In this document: positions 50,220 through 61,800 of the stretch, piece after piece
How the letters are laid out: every line of letters begins with the position of its first letter
Numbering within the stretch: position 1 is the stretch's first letter
From: Taibaiella sp.
GTDB lineage: Bacteria; Bacteroidota; Bacteroidia; Chitinophagales; Chitinophagaceae
NCBI GenBank assembly: GCA_019638495.1
Contig: JAHBTQ010000001.1
Coordinates: forward strand, 744,001 to 808,000
Direction of reading: 5' to 3'
DNA: 64,000 nucleotides
Notes under the pieces: model-generated
Databases searched by the model: none
What the model was told of the DNA's origin: nothing
Seen by the model: only the letters and a program-made list of their open reading frames with translations
Program-made: the position numbers and the translations under genes

Positions 50220-51098
50220 TTACGGAACAAACACGCGCTGTGCAGCATGCTTTATGCTGAACCTGATAAGGTTGGCACACTCATGCGCATCGCCGTCAGT
50301 CTGCATCAGCCGGAGGTCTGGATGGGTGATTGTCACTTCCTTTCCTTTATAGTGCCGCACAAACGGACTATTAGCGATTGTGCCTGTCATGGCACGCAGA
50401 GCAATTACGCCACCAAGTATTTTGGGAAACTTCCTGATCACTATTACGTCCAGTAACCCATCGGTATAATCGGCCATCGGTGCAATATGAAAGTTATAGC
50501 CAAACTGTTTCCCATTCGCTACGTTTACCATAAAGGCTTTCTCTTTCAGCTGCTTACCATCCACGGTTATGCTGAAGTCCCATTCTTTATACAGCCACAT
50601 GTATTTTGTCACCAACCAGCTATATACCGCCAGCCCGCGCCGCTCGCTCTTTGCAAATTTTTTGGAGATGAGTGCATCAAAAGCTACACCGGCATTGCTG
50701 ATAAAGAGCCTGTCATTTGCATAGGCCACGTCAATAGCTTGTACGTGCTCGCGGTTTATAACTTTCAATGCTTCTTCCACTGGGAGCGGTATCCCCATGG
50801 TTCGTGCCATACCGTTGCCCGAACCTTTTGGTATTATGCCGAGAATAGTATCACTACCTTCAAGTCCGGTTGCTACGTCATTCACAGAGCCGTCCCCGCC
50901 CACTGCCACCACAGCATAGGCGCCTTTTTCAGCAGCCTCTTTTGCCAGTTGTGTTCCGTGTTTGGCAAACTGGGTTTCCTGTATTTCGTAAGTGAATCTT
51001 GTCTTGTCCAGATTGTTACGGACAGCAGCCTCTATTTCCTTTCGGCGCTCGGTGCCCGATTTAGGATTTACAATGAAGACAATATGTTTTTGGCTCAT
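50220..51098 (-). CDS. Diacylglycerol/sphingosine-kinase-like lipid kinase
   Basis: The 292-residue enzyme has the lipid-kinase pattern: HIVFIVNPKSGT at the start, the ATP-binding GGDGSVNDVATGL near residue 67, PKGSGNGMARTMGIP near 91, and DGLLDVIVI and DGDAHE in the second domain. It phosphorylates diacylglycerol or a related lipid, presumably to recycle membrane lipids. It overlaps nadC by 4 bases and precedes the lipoprotein pair, in one operon. Confidence 0.92.
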   Translation of the reverse strand: MSQKHIVFIVNPKSGTERRKEIEAAVRNNLDKTRFTYEIQETQFAKHGTQLAKEAAEKGAYAVVAVGGDGSVNDVATGLEGSDTILGIIPKGSGNGMARTMGIPLPVEEALKVINREHVQAIDVAYANDRLFISNAGVAFDALISKKFAKSERRGLAVYSWLVTKYMWLYKEWDFSITVDGKQLKEKAFMVNVANGKQFGYNFHIAPMADYTDGLLDVIVIRKFPKILGGVIALRAMTGTIANSPFVRHYKGKEVTITHPDLRLMQTDGDAHECANLIRFSIKHAAQRVFVP

Positions 51099-51934
51099 GA
51101 AAGCTGCGCTTTGAGGCTTAGGTCCAGGCTCACTGCATGGTGCGTTATGGCGCCGATGGATATGTAATCCACTCCGGTAGCAGCATATTCGCGAACATTC
51201 TCCAGTGTTATGCCGCCGGACGCTTCTGTTTCATACTTACCGGCTATCAGCGCCAGCGCTTCTGAAATCATTGCAGGCTCGTAGTTGTCCAGCATTATCC
51301 TGTGCACGTTGCCGGTAGCTATCACCCGCTTCACATCATCTATGGTGCGTGTTTCTACTTCTATCTGCAGGTCCAGGTTATTGGACCTTATATACTCGTT
51401 TGCCTTCTCAATTGCTTTCTCTATTCCCCCGCAGAAGTCAATATGGTTGTCCTTCAGCATGATCATGTCGTAGAGACCCATGCGGTGATTGCATCCGCCG
51501 CCTATACGCACCGCTTCCTTCTCATGTATGCGAAAAAGAGGAGTAGTCTTGCGCGTATCTAAGATCTCAGACCTGAATTCCCCAACTGCATCAACATACT
51601 GCCGGGTTAGTGTAGCAATGCCGCTCATGCGCTGCATACAGTTTAGCGCCAGTCGTTCAGCTTTAAGAATGGTGTGTACGCTCGCAGTCACCTCAAAAGC
51701 CACCTCGCCGGGAACAATACTATCACCATCGGCCTTATAAAGTGTAAACGATGCATCAGGTTCCAGGTAGTGAAATATCGCTTGCGCCATATTCACGCCC
51801 GCAAGTATTCCTGCCTCCTTTATTTTCAGAATTGCCTTACCGTGCGCATTAGCAGGTATACAGGAAAGGGTGGAATGGTCGCCGCTTCCCACGTCCTCAC
51901 TCAATGCGGCCTCAATAAACTCAAGCGTATTCAA
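51095..51934 (-). CDS. nadC: Nicotinate-nucleotide diphosphorylase (carboxylating)
   Basis: The 279-residue enzyme turns quinolinate and PRPP into nicotinate mononucleotide, a step of NAD synthesis. Typical motifs are EDVGSGDHSTL at the N-terminus, LNCMQRMSGIATLT, LDTRKTTPLFR, VRIGGGCNHRMGLYDMIMLKDNHI and SGGITLENVREYA followed by GVDYISIGAITH. The start is TTG at 51934, which lies 23 bases after a promoter box, with no ATG close by. It is the first gene of a four-gene operon and overlaps the lipid kinase gene by 4 bases. Confidence 0.96.
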   Translation of the reverse strand: MNTLEFIEAALSEDVGSGDHSTLSCIPANAHGKAILKIKEAGILAGVNMAQAIFHYLEPDASFTLYKADGDSIVPGEVAFEVTASVHTILKAERLALNCMQRMSGIATLTRQYVDAVGEFRSEILDTRKTTPLFRIHEKEAVRIGGGCNHRMGLYDMIMLKDNHIDFCGGIEKAIEKANEYIRSNNLDLQIEVETRTIDDVKRVIATGNVHRIMLDNYEPAMISEALALIAGKYETEASGGITLENVREYAATGVDYISIGAITHHAVSLDLSLKAQLS

Positions 51935-51957
51935 CGGTTAGGCTGTTTGGTCGCGGG

Positions 51958-51965
51958 CAAAATTA
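51958..51965 (-). promoter_or_regulatory. TAnnTTTG promoter box before nadC
   Basis: Minus-strand TAATTTTG, 23 bases before the TTG start at 51934; supports that start. Confidence 0.45.
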
Positions 51966-52053
51966 TGAAATGTGACTATAGGGAATGATAAATTATTATT
52001 AACCCGGTGCGCTTCAGCATCTTTCGGGTTCTGTTCGGCAAGGCGTCATTTGT

Positions 52054-52061
52054 TACCTTTG
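52054..52061 (+). promoter_or_regulatory. TAnnTTTG promoter box before mutL
   Basis: TACCTTTG lies 17 bases before the GTG start at 52079; it makes an upstream ATG start impossible for this transcript. Confidence 0.5.
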
Positions 52062-52078
52062 CACCCAATCAGGATACA

Positions 52079-53920
52079 GTGGCAGACGTAATACAGTTAT
52101 TATCAGAGCATATAGCCAACCAGATAGCGGCAGGAGAGGTGGTGCAACGCCCGGCGTCTGCTGTGAAAGAACTGCTGGAAAATGCAATTGATGCAGGCGC
52201 CACTGAAGTGCAACTGATAATAAAGGACGCAGGAAAAGAACTGATTCAAGTTACGGATAACGGAAAGGGCATGAGCCCCACCGACGCACGTATGAGCTTT
52301 GAGCGCCATGCCACATCCAAGATCAGCAGTATTGAAGACCTGTTCCGCATTCGCACCATGGGTTTCCGTGGCGAGGCTCTTGCATCCATAGCTGCCGTGG
52401 CCCAGGTGGAAATGAAAACACGGCAGCACACCGCCGAAACCGGCACGCGCATCTGCATAGAAGCCACGGAGGTTAAGCTACAGGAAGCCTGTGCAGTGAA
52501 CCCCGGTACCACCATCATGGTGAAGAACCTCTTTTACAACGTACCCGCGCGTCGCAACTTTCTGAAGAGTAATACCACTGAGCTGCGCAATATCCTGGAT
52601 GAATTCACCCGCGTAGCCCTGGCAAATCCTTCCATCGCATTCAGGTTGTGGAACAATGGTACGGAGCAATATCGCCTGGACAGTGATACGCTAAAGGCGC
52701 GTGTTGTAGGCCTGCTGGGTAACAACTATGAGAAAAACCTTGTACCTGTAGAGCAGGATACAGATGTATTGAAGATAAATGGATTTGTAGGCAAGCCGCA
52801 GGCCGCCACCCGTACCCGTGGCATGCAGTTTTTCTTTATTAATGGCCGCTTCATCCGCAATGCCTATCTCAACCATGCAGTTGTCCAGGCATATGAGGGA
52901 CTTATAGAAAAAGATTCTTTCCCCTTCTATGTGCTCTTTCTGGAGGTAGATCCTGCGCGTGTGGACGTAAACGTGCATCCTACCAAGCAGGAGGTGAAAT
53001 TTGAGGACGACAAGCTAATGTACTCTTACCTGTCGGCCGCAGTAAAGCACTCGCTGGCGCGCTACAACATAGCTCCTTCTTTGGATTTTACGCTGAACGC
53101 AGAGATTCAGCAGATGCCTGCTGTCCGCATGCCGTTTACGCAGCGCGAACAGGAGGAGACCAAAAAGGGATACCTGTTTAATACATTCAGCCAGGGTGGA
53201 CAGGCACATCTCGTGGAGAAAAACGACAGCCTTCGCCACTGGAAAGAACTTTACGAGATAGCGAGCACTCCCGCAGCTTCAAATGTTGCATCTGCGCCTG
53301 AACCGGCCATGCCAGAGCAGGCTACCATCCTTACAGGCTCGCAGAGCGAGGGTAAGGGCAAGGGGAGTATGATGCTGATACAGGGCAGCTTACTCGCCAC
53401 CACTGTGAAGTCAGGGGTTATGCTCATACATTTGCGCCGGGCCCAGGAGCGCATTTGCTATGAGCGCTTGCTGCGTGAGTGGAATAACGAAACGGCGCCC
53501 TCGCAGCGAATTTTATTCCCATCATCTTACGAGTTATCTCCCCAGGATGCAGCATTGCTGGAAGAAGTGATCCCGGACCTGCTGCGTATGGGCTTTGACA
53601 TAAGCCCCTTCGGCAAAAACTCATTTGCAGTTCAGGGGCTTCCTCCGGGTCTGCAAGCCGGCGACGAGAAGAATGTCCTTGACGAAGTAATAGAACAACT
53701 AAAGCACGAATCACCGGACGCAGTGAGTCGACGCAGCGACATGCTGCTGGCTGGTATGGCGCGGCGACTGTCACAAAACATACAAGCTATCTTTCAGCCC
53801 GAAGGACAGGAAGCCCTGGTTGATGAGCTTTTTGCCTGTTCCCAGCCTGAGTTCACTCCGGACGGGAAAAAGACATTTGTAATGCTCAGGAAGGAGGAAC
53901 TTGATGCAATGCTCGGCTAG
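52079..53920 (+). CDS. mutL: DNA mismatch repair protein MutL
   Basis: The product is 613 residues from the GTG at 52079 (VADVIQLLSEHIANQIAAGEVV). The N-terminal GHKL ATPase has all motifs: ENAIDAGATE, DNGKGM, RHATSKI and GFRGEALASI, with HPTKQEVKFED around residue 300. The C-terminal dimerisation domain begins near 430. The usual endonuclease motif DQHxAxxRxxYE reads HLRRAQERICYE here, so the metal-binding Asp, Gln and His are replaced while the end of the motif is kept. The C-terminal FACSQPEFTPDGKKTF is family-like. MutL couples mismatch recognition by MutS to strand cutting. It is divergent from nadC. A longer frame starting at 52007 is not needed. Confidence 0.95.
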   Translation: MADVIQLLSEHIANQIAAGEVVQRPASAVKELLENAIDAGATEVQLIIKDAGKELIQVTDNGKGMSPTDARMSFERHATSKISSIEDLFRIRTMGFRGEALASIAAVAQVEMKTRQHTAETGTRICIEATEVKLQEACAVNPGTTIMVKNLFYNVPARRNFLKSNTTELRNILDEFTRVALANPSIAFRLWNNGTEQYRLDSDTLKARVVGLLGNNYEKNLVPVEQDTDVLKINGFVGKPQAATRTRGMQFFFINGRFIRNAYLNHAVVQAYEGLIEKDSFPFYVLFLEVDPARVDVNVHPTKQEVKFEDDKLMYSYLSAAVKHSLARYNIAPSLDFTLNAEIQQMPAVRMPFTQREQEETKKGYLFNTFSQGGQAHLVEKNDSLRHWKELYEIASTPAASNVASAPEPAMPEQATILTGSQSEGKGKGSMMLIQGSLLATTVKSGVMLIHLRRAQERICYERLLREWNNETAPSQRILFPSSYELSPQDAALLEEVIPDLLRMGFDISPFGKNSFAVQGLPPGLQAGDEKNVLDEVIEQLKHESPDAVSRRSDMLLAGMARRLSQNIQAIFQPEGQEALVDELFACSQPEFTPDGKKTFVMLRKEELDAMLG

Positions 53921-54148
53921 CACAGATCGCTCTCTTTTTTATTTGCTGGTTTCTTAACATGTTCGGACGTAAACGCGCCTTTGCTAATAAGGTGCTTATA
54001 ACCGCGGACATAATGAAGTGGTTCTATTAACTATTGGTAAATATTTATTGCAATGGATATAGATTTCAGAATTCTTATCAGAAAAAACCATCCGTTTCTG
54101 AAAACATTATCTATCTTTAAATTCACCCGTACCTAAGAAATATGCTCT

Positions 54149-57100
54149 ATGCGTTACCTATACGCAATATTATTATTCTTCATTTCTAGTATCACCGCAC
54201 GCGCGGTCACTGCAAATTTTACTGCTGATTATAGCTCTGGTTGCTCACCACTGGTGGTCCATTTCACAAATACCTCCACAGGTGCCACGAGTTACATGTG
54301 GAATCTTGGAAACAGTGTCACCACTACAAGTACAAACGCATCTACCAGTTATCTGACGGTAGGCACTTATACCGTCACGCTCACAGCAACCGGCCCCGGT
54401 GGCTCGGATGTGAAAACGATGGTGATCACGGTATTTCCCAATCCTGTTGTGGCTTTTGCTGCAAGCGACACCACGGTTTGCCCTGGTGCCACAGTTTTTT
54501 TCAGTAACAGTAGCACCAGTGGCGGCACTCCGGGTCCGCTTACATATTTATGGAATTTTGGTGACGGTGGTTCGTCAACATCCGCAACACCCAGCCATGC
54601 ATATGCAGCACCGGGATTCTATAATGTAAGCCTTCTGGTAACAAATGCACAGGGGTGTACCAGGCTACTGACAAAGACGGCCTACATGCAGATTTACAAC
54701 CCACCCGTAGCGAATTTCTATGGCAGCCCGTTGAACATTTGTACGCCTCCGGGTTCGGTCACATTTACAAATACCTCAATGGGGCCGTTGCCCATGTCCT
54801 ACACCTGGAGTTTCGGCACTGGCTCGCCCAGTACGGCGTACTCGCCCTCTGTGACCTATGCTACACCTGGCGTGTACACGGTTAAGTTGTCTGTGACAGA
54901 TGGATTCGGTTGCAAAGACAGTATCACAAGGCCAGCCTATATTTTTGTAAGTTCGCTGGTTCCGTCATTTACTGGTCCGGCAAGCGCTTGCGAGCACGCC
55001 GCGCTGAGTTTCGCTAACACCAGTAGCCCGCATGCTACGCGAGTATGGGATTATGGGGACGGTAGTGCTTCCGACACTGCTTACAACGGCAGTCATTCAT
55101 ACATTCTGGCAGGCACATATGTCGTCTCCCTAACTATTCATAACGGACCTTGCTCGGCGGTTGTTACGCATACAGTCACGGTAACACCACCACCCACAGG
55201 CACATTCGATATCTCTCCATCGTTCCCCTGTCCGCCTCCCGTTACGCTCACGTACACATCTACAGCGCCTCCGGGTACTTCGATAACATGGCTATACGAA
55301 GGTGGCGCAACGGGTACAGGTACCATTGGTACGCATGCATATACATGGGATGGAATAAAGGTGGTGAAGATGGTGGTGACTGATGCAGCCGGTTGCGCAG
55401 ATACCGTGGCTCGTGTTGATACCATTTATGACCTGCATTTTGATGCCTCCGCTGACCCCAATGAAGGTTGCGCACCGCTTAATGTTGTCTTTTCAACATT
55501 CCTCACGAGCAGGTGGCCGGATACAACCGCATCTCCACAACCATATCCCTTTCCTATCAGTGCATGTTCCTGGGATTTTGGCGACGGCTCCGGACCGGGT
55601 TCGGGACCAACACCAAGTCATACTTACACAGCCGCCGGCGTGTATGTAGCAACAGTAACTGCCACTACAGCAAACGGATGCACAATAGCAGATACCGTTT
55701 TGGTTCGCGTTGGTACGCCGCCTGTTGTGACCTTTAGTGTCACGGCAACACATGTGTGTTATGGCGGAACGGTTACATTTGTAGCAACCGTGATATCCGG
55801 CCCCGTCACAAAATTTGAATGGGCTACAGGTGATGGTTTGTATGCAACTTCCACAGGTACTTTCACGCATACTTACACAATGCCGGGTACATTTGTCGCT
55901 ACCCTCACACCCTATTATAATGGTTGTCCAGGTGCACCTGTCACAGTGGGGACCGCAGTCGTCATTGACTCCCCCAAGGCGATCATAGGCTTCGACTTCA
56001 TGTGCTCGCCGGAAACGGGCATCCAATTTTACGATCGCTCGCTTGGTGCCAATAGTCGGCTATGGATGTTTGGTGACGGCAGTACCTCTACTGCGCCCAA
56101 TCCCATGCATGTCTATTCCGCTTTAGGCACATATACGGTCACGCTCGCCACTCACAATGTTGCCAGCGGCTGCCGGGATACGGCTGTGGCAGTGATACAT
56201 GTCGCCAATGTCCCGATCGATTTCGGGGCCACGGACACGACAATATGTAGGCTTGATACGGTCCGGTTTTCGGCTATTTACCCGGCCGGGGCCAAACCCG
56301 ACACTTTGCAGTGGTACGTAAATGGGGTCACGAAGCCGTGGTGGAATGATACCGCAATGACGGACACATTTATTACCGGCGGATTCTATACTGTAATGCT
56401 GGCTATAGTTAACAACCGAAACTGCAGAGACACCGTCATAAAAACCAATTACGTATCGGTTGGTGACCCTGATGCGCATTTTGCGGTAGGGCCGGTTTCC
56501 GGCTGCGCTGCGCTGCTGGCAACATTTACAGACTCCAGCACCGACGTACCGGGTATTCCAATACCCACACATCTCTGGGATTTTGGTGACGGCAGCCCCC
56601 CCGTCATTGCGGCCTCGCCTGCCACCCACACCTATACTGCGGCGGGCACCTATCCCGTAAAGCTGTTTGTAACCGATGCTAATGGATGCGTAGATTCGGC
56701 GGGCCCCACCGTTGTCACCGCATTCCGTCCCGCGGCAAGTTTCACAGCTTCTAATACGCATCCGTGTATCAACTCGATCGTCAATTTTAGCAACACCTCT
56801 ACCAGCTATGCTACCAGTTTCTGGACATTTGGCGACGGCACCACTTCTACCGGCACCACACCTACGCATACTTACTCGGATACCGGCACCTACACCGTAA
56901 GGTTGGTAGTTACGGATAGTCACGGCTGCAGCGATACGCTTACAAGGACGGCTTATATTAACGTAACAAAGCCACATGCTGCGTTTACCATGAGCGATAC
57001 GTTTTCTGTGTGCCCGCCAGTGCTCGTCACGTTCACAAATGCAAGCACCGGCGCCACATCGTATAACTGGACATTCGGCGATGGGAATACTTCAGTTTTA

Positions 57101-58699
57101 GTATCGCCGGTAAACCTGTACAACACCCCTGGCGCCTATCCCGTAACCCTGATAGCTACGAATACCTGGGGATGTAAGGATACTGCCAATAGCCATCTCA
57201 CGCTTTTCGGATACGCAGGTGCACTGTCTTACGATCCGCTCCACGGCTGCGCACCACACCTGGTTCATTTTACCGCTGCAATCAGCAATGTGCCTACCAT
57301 TATCTGGGACTTCGGCGACGGCAGCACCAGCCTTATGTCAATGGTAGATACTGCGTCCCATCTGTATACCCAGCCGGGAACGTATCTCCCTAAGCTGATA
57401 CTCAGCGATTTCACCGGGTGTCAGAACTCCGTAGTAGGGCCATTCACTATTAAAGTAGATGAGCTTAAGGCTAAGATCGATGTGTTCCCCGCCGCATGTA
57501 TTGGCTCTCCTTTCAATTTAGTGGATTCTACGTCCTGGTATTTCAACGCGCCCGTGTCATGGTATTGGCGTTTCGGCAGCGACACCAGCACCCTGGCTTC
57601 TCCTGTTCACCCGGCAGTAAATTCCCTTGGTACGGTGCCGGTGACGCTCGTGGTCACGAATGCATGGGGTTGCATGGATAGTGTTACCCAGGATATATCG
57701 ATAAGACCGCTTCCAACTGTCACCGCAAGTGGCGATACCGTGGTCTGTGTCACAGATGCGGCTACGCTATTCGGTTATGGGGCCAGCACCTATACCTGGA
57801 GCGGGCCTACAGGCACCCTGGCCTGCACTGAATGCAACCCCGCAAATGCGACGCCGGTAGTGCCTTCCACCTACACGGTCATTGGTACAGATGAGTTCGG
57901 ATGCAAGGATACGACTACTGTAGATGTGGGCTTGCGAACGCACACATTTGCCGCCACTTCCGGCGATACAGCTATATGTAACGGTATGGAGGTGCCTATT
58001 CTGGATACGGGAGGCACAAAGTATCTATGGTTGCCACCGGGTGGTCTTAGCAGCAATACAGTCGGAAACCCTGGTGCGTCTCCCGGCACAACTGTGACCT
58101 ATACGGTGGTCGCTCAGATCGGTAGCTGCATTCCGGATACGGATTATGTGAAGATTACGGTTTACCCTAAACCTACTGTTAATGCCGGCCCCGACCAGGA
58201 AGCCCTTGCGGGAACTGCTGTTCAGCTGGAAGCTACAGGCACCAATATCGCTTCCTTTAGCTGGAGCCCCGCAAAGTATCTTGACTGCTTTGACTGCGCC
58301 GCTCCGGAAGCCATTGTTGATGTAGATACCCGTTTCGTGGTTACTGTGTATAGCAAATTCGGTTGCAAGGCGTCAGATACCGTGGCTTTGTATTTATACT
58401 GCAACGGACGCCAGCTATTCCACCCCAATGTGTTTACGCCAAATGGAGACGGGCAAAATGATGTGTTCTATCCGCGCGGTTCAGGTATCAATATCGTTAA
58501 GTCTTTCCGCATTTATAACCGATGGGGCGAGCTACTTCACGAACGTAATGACTTCCAGATCAACGACATAAACAGTGCATGGGACGGTATGTACCAGGGC
58601 GAGAAATGCCGGCCGGATGTGTATGTTTACGTCACGGAGGCGGTTTGTTCTACCGGTAAGCCTATTCTCGTAAAGGGGGATGTAACATTGATCCGGTAA
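54149..58699 (+). CDS. Giant surface protein with PKD-type repeats and gliding-type T9SS tail (first copy)
   Basis: The 1516-residue protein has a signal peptide (MRYLYAILLFFISSITARA), about 14 PKD-like units of roughly 85 residues (residues 20-1190; typical cores YLWNFGDGGSST and HLWDFGDGSPP), three further Ig-like domains (about 1190-1420, each with a closely spaced Cys pair such as CTEC or CFDC), and a C-terminal sorting domain from about 1424 (FTPNGDGQNDVFYPRG ... NRWGELL). The tail is the gliding-motility-associated type B, so it should leave by T9SS and act as a long surface adhesin. Units 5 and 9 lack the GDG core. A near-consensus box (TATCTTTA, 54112-54119) precedes it. Confidence 0.93.
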   Translation: MRYLYAILLFFISSITARAVTANFTADYSSGCSPLVVHFTNTSTGATSYMWNLGNSVTTTSTNASTSYLTVGTYTVTLTATGPGGSDVKTMVITVFPNPVVAFAASDTTVCPGATVFFSNSSTSGGTPGPLTYLWNFGDGGSSTSATPSHAYAAPGFYNVSLLVTNAQGCTRLLTKTAYMQIYNPPVANFYGSPLNICTPPGSVTFTNTSMGPLPMSYTWSFGTGSPSTAYSPSVTYATPGVYTVKLSVTDGFGCKDSITRPAYIFVSSLVPSFTGPASACEHAALSFANTSSPHATRVWDYGDGSASDTAYNGSHSYILAGTYVVSLTIHNGPCSAVVTHTVTVTPPPTGTFDISPSFPCPPPVTLTYTSTAPPGTSITWLYEGGATGTGTIGTHAYTWDGIKVVKMVVTDAAGCADTVARVDTIYDLHFDASADPNEGCAPLNVVFSTFLTSRWPDTTASPQPYPFPISACSWDFGDGSGPGSGPTPSHTYTAAGVYVATVTATTANGCTIADTVLVRVGTPPVVTFSVTATHVCYGGTVTFVATVISGPVTKFEWATGDGLYATSTGTFTHTYTMPGTFVATLTPYYNGCPGAPVTVGTAVVIDSPKAIIGFDFMCSPETGIQFYDRSLGANSRLWMFGDGSTSTAPNPMHVYSALGTYTVTLATHNVASGCRDTAVAVIHVANVPIDFGATDTTICRLDTVRFSAIYPAGAKPDTLQWYVNGVTKPWWNDTAMTDTFITGGFYTVMLAIVNNRNCRDTVIKTNYVSVGDPDAHFAVGPVSGCAALLATFTDSSTDVPGIPIPTHLWDFGDGSPPVIAASPATHTYTAAGTYPVKLFVTDANGCVDSAGPTVVTAFRPAASFTASNTHPCINSIVNFSNTSTSYATSFWTFGDGTTSTGTTPTHTYSDTGTYTVRLVVTDSHGCSDTLTRTAYINVTKPHAAFTMSDTFSVCPPVLVTFTNASTGATSYNWTFGDGNTSVLVSPVNLYNTPGAYPVTLIATNTWGCKDTANSHLTLFGYAGALSYDPLHGCAPHLVHFTAAISNVPTIIWDFGDGSTSLMSMVDTASHLYTQPGTYLPKLILSDFTGCQNSVVGPFTIKVDELKAKIDVFPAACIGSPFNLVDSTSWYFNAPVSWYWRFGSDTSTLASPVHPAVNSLGTVPVTLVVTNAWGCMDSVTQDISIRPLPTVTASGDTVVCVTDAATLFGYGASTYTWSGPTGTLACTECNPANATPVVPSTYTVIGTDEFGCKDTTTVDVGLRTHTFAATSGDTAICNGMEVPILDTGGTKYLWLPPGGLSSNTVGNPGASPGTTVTYTVVAQIGSCIPDTDYVKITVYPKPTVNAGPDQEALAGTAVQLEATGTNIASFSWSPAKYLDCFDCAAPEAIVDVDTRFVVTVYSKFGCKASDTVALYLYCNGRQLFHPNVFTPNGDGQNDVFYPRGSGINIVKSFRIYNRWGELLHERNDFQINDINSAWDGMYQGEKCRPDVYVYVTEAVCSTGKPILVKGDVTLIR

Positions 58700-58829
58700 A
58701 AACAACGCTCAAAATATCTTGGAAACACACTTCCCAACCCAACGTTATTCACACACTATGCGTCTTTTAACAAAAGATTATTTATCATTAGGGCATCTCA
58801 TGCCCATTTGAAAAGAGATAAATTTTAAT

Positions 58830-61800
58830 ATGAAGCATTTCAAACTGCTGCTTGCGTTCCTGTCCGTATTGTTAACGGGTACTACAGCACATGCACTTAC
58901 CGCTGGTTTCACAGCCAGCCCCGCTTCAGGCTGCGCACCCTTGCTGGTAAGCTTCACAAATACTACGTCACCCTCTACCGGCACCAGCTACGTCTGGTCG
59001 TTTGGCCCATCCAGCTCGTCAACGCTTACAAATCCATCTACCAGCTTCACCACACCCGGCACACACGTAGTTACGCTTACAGCAACAAATGGCGCATCTG
59101 TAAGTACTTATACACTTTCCGTCACCGTATACCCCAATCCTGTGGTAAGCTTCACGGCCGATGACACTTCGGTCTGCCCATGTACTCCCATTCATTTCAC
59201 TAGTACATCCACGGGTGGGGTGCCCGGGCCAATGACCTATTCCTGGAACTGGGGAGACGGATCGCCAACAAGTTCCGGTGCTACCCCTACGCATACATAT
59301 TGTACTCCGGGAGATTATTCGGTAACGCTTTTTGTCACCAATGCATCGGGCTGTGTTGCCTCCCTCGTCAGGACAAATTATATTCATATCTATAATCCGC
59401 CTATCGCCAACTTTACCTGGGCGCCATTTGCTATCTGCAATCCGCCGGGAACGGTCAATTTTACCAGCACCAGTACAGGTGCGGGCCCACTTACATATGC
59501 CTGGAATTTCGATCCCGGCACTGGTACGGGTGCTACCCCAACCGCTACCTATGCGACAGTTGGCACCCACAATCCTTCCCTTATTGTTACAGACGCCAAT
59601 GGCTGCAAGGATACCGTAACGCTCGGCCCGGTAATTGTTGACACCATCCGGGCAGAATTTACTTATACTTCTACGGTTTGTCTGTATTCTTATGTAACAT
59701 TTACAAACACCAGTTCACCACACGTAACGCGCACCTGGAACTATGGTGATGGTAGCCCCACCACTACGGGGGTAAATGGTGGCCATGCATATTCCAGCCC
59801 CGGAACTTACACTGTAACGCTCACGATCAGTAATCCGCCTTGCACTAAAACAGTTACCCACGTTATCAACGTCGTTACCGGGCCGGCAGCAACCTTTACG
59901 TCGTCTCCGGCACAGCCGTGCCCGGCACCGGTATCAATAACATATACTGCTACAGGTCCGGCGGGTACGCTCTATAATTGGGTTTTCGAGACGGGTGCAG
60001 GTACCGGAAATCCCGTTTCACATACCTACTCATCAAACGGTGTGAAAACTGTAAAGATGATCACGATCGACCCGGTGACAGGGTGCCGCGATACCGTCAC
60101 TAATACTACGGTCATTTATAACCTCTTATTTGATGTACATGCAACGCCGGATGCCGGGTGCAAGCCGCTTACTGTTGGCTTTTCTACCGTTGCTACTACT
60201 TCTGTACCCGGCCCGGGCTCGTCGCCTTACCCATATGGATTCAGCTCTTATACCTGGACATGGGGAGATGGCACCCCCGGTGGCACGGGCCCCACACCCT
60301 CACATACATACACCGAGGTGGGTAGCTACTGGGCCGTATGTGACGCCGTCACGTCAAATGGTTGTCCCGTTAGAGATTCGGTCCTGATTCTCGTAGGTGC
60401 GCCGCCCGTGGTTACATTCAGCGCTACACCTACTCATTTATGCTATGGCGATACCACCGTTACTTTCTATCCTACTATTGTAACCGGACCCGTAGACCAC
60501 TGGGTATGGTACTTTGGTGACGACGGAACTACGATAGACGACACCAGCGCGCATCCGGTAACACACAACTACACCATCCCTGGCATTTTCACCGTTACAG
60601 TTACGCCTTACTATCATGGTTGCCCGGGCGTACCCTTTGTCCGCACCAATTATATCACGGTTGATTCGCCAAAGGCTATGATTGACATTCGCCCCATTTG
60701 CGTTCCGCGAACGAGTGTTCAATTCGGCGATAGCTCTTTGGGAGATGATACACACCTTTGGATGTTTGGCGATGGGTTCACATCAACGGTGGACAACCCT
60801 TTACACAACTATCCGGCTATCGGAGTTTATACCGTCACGCTTGCCACGTATAATGCCGCCAGTGGTTGCCGAGACACCACCTCGGCTGTTATTGATCTTA
60901 CACCTCCTGTCTTCGATATACATGTAGACGACAGTACGGTCTGCAAATATGATTCCGTCACCATCTGGCCTACATTCTCCGTAGGGGGTGCAATGGAATA
61001 TGGTTGGAGTATCTGGAATCCTTACCCGGGCACCTATGCCGGCCCGCTGGTCGGGTCGACAGCTACGCCTATTTCTGGAATGAGATTTGTAGCAACAACA
61101 GGCCAACATACGGTTCGCCTGATAATAAGAGACTACCTGGGATGTTATGACTCGGTCGTACGAATAAATCTCATCACGGTAGGTAAACCTGTTCCGGCAT
61201 TCACAGCACTTCCGGTTTCGGGCTGTGTCCCGCTTGCGGTGATTTTCTCGGATGCAAGTACTCCGGCCGCCGGAACCTCGCTCGCCTCATACGAATGGAC
61301 TTTCGGTGATGGCGGAACATCAACTGTTACCACCCCTATGACGTCACACACCTACACTGCTGCGGGCACGTATGACATAACAGAGATCGTCACAGATAAT
61401 ATCGGATGTAAGGATACCGCCTACCACCCCGCATATATTACCGCCTGGGACCCTACGGCTTCCTTTACTGCTAGCAATACACACCCATGCCTCAATGGTC
61501 CTGTTTCGTTCACCAGCACGTCTACGGGTGGCATTGTTGCCTATAGCTGGGACTTTGGCGATGGAGTTACCTCCACATTGGCTACACCATCTCATAGCTA
61601 CACTGCAGCAGGTACCTACAACGTTACACTTATGGTCACCGACTCGCATGGATGCACAGATGCAGTCATGATGTCTTCATTGATTACTGTGGCAGACCCG
61701 GTTGCTGCCTTCCATATGAGCGACTCGGTGTCGGTCTGCCCACCACTTTTTGTCAACTTTATAAATACCAGTTCGGGTGCCATTTCATATGAGTGGGACC

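Noticed and set aside
52007-52078. N-terminal extension of MutL
   Set aside because: The promoter box at 52054-52061 would lie inside it, and MutL proteins start close to the IQLLxxHIANQIAAGE motif.
56123-56977. 284-codon minus-strand frame inside the first PKD gene
   Set aside because: The PKD repeat codons give low stop density on the other strand; the peptide is repetitive and has no sense of its own.
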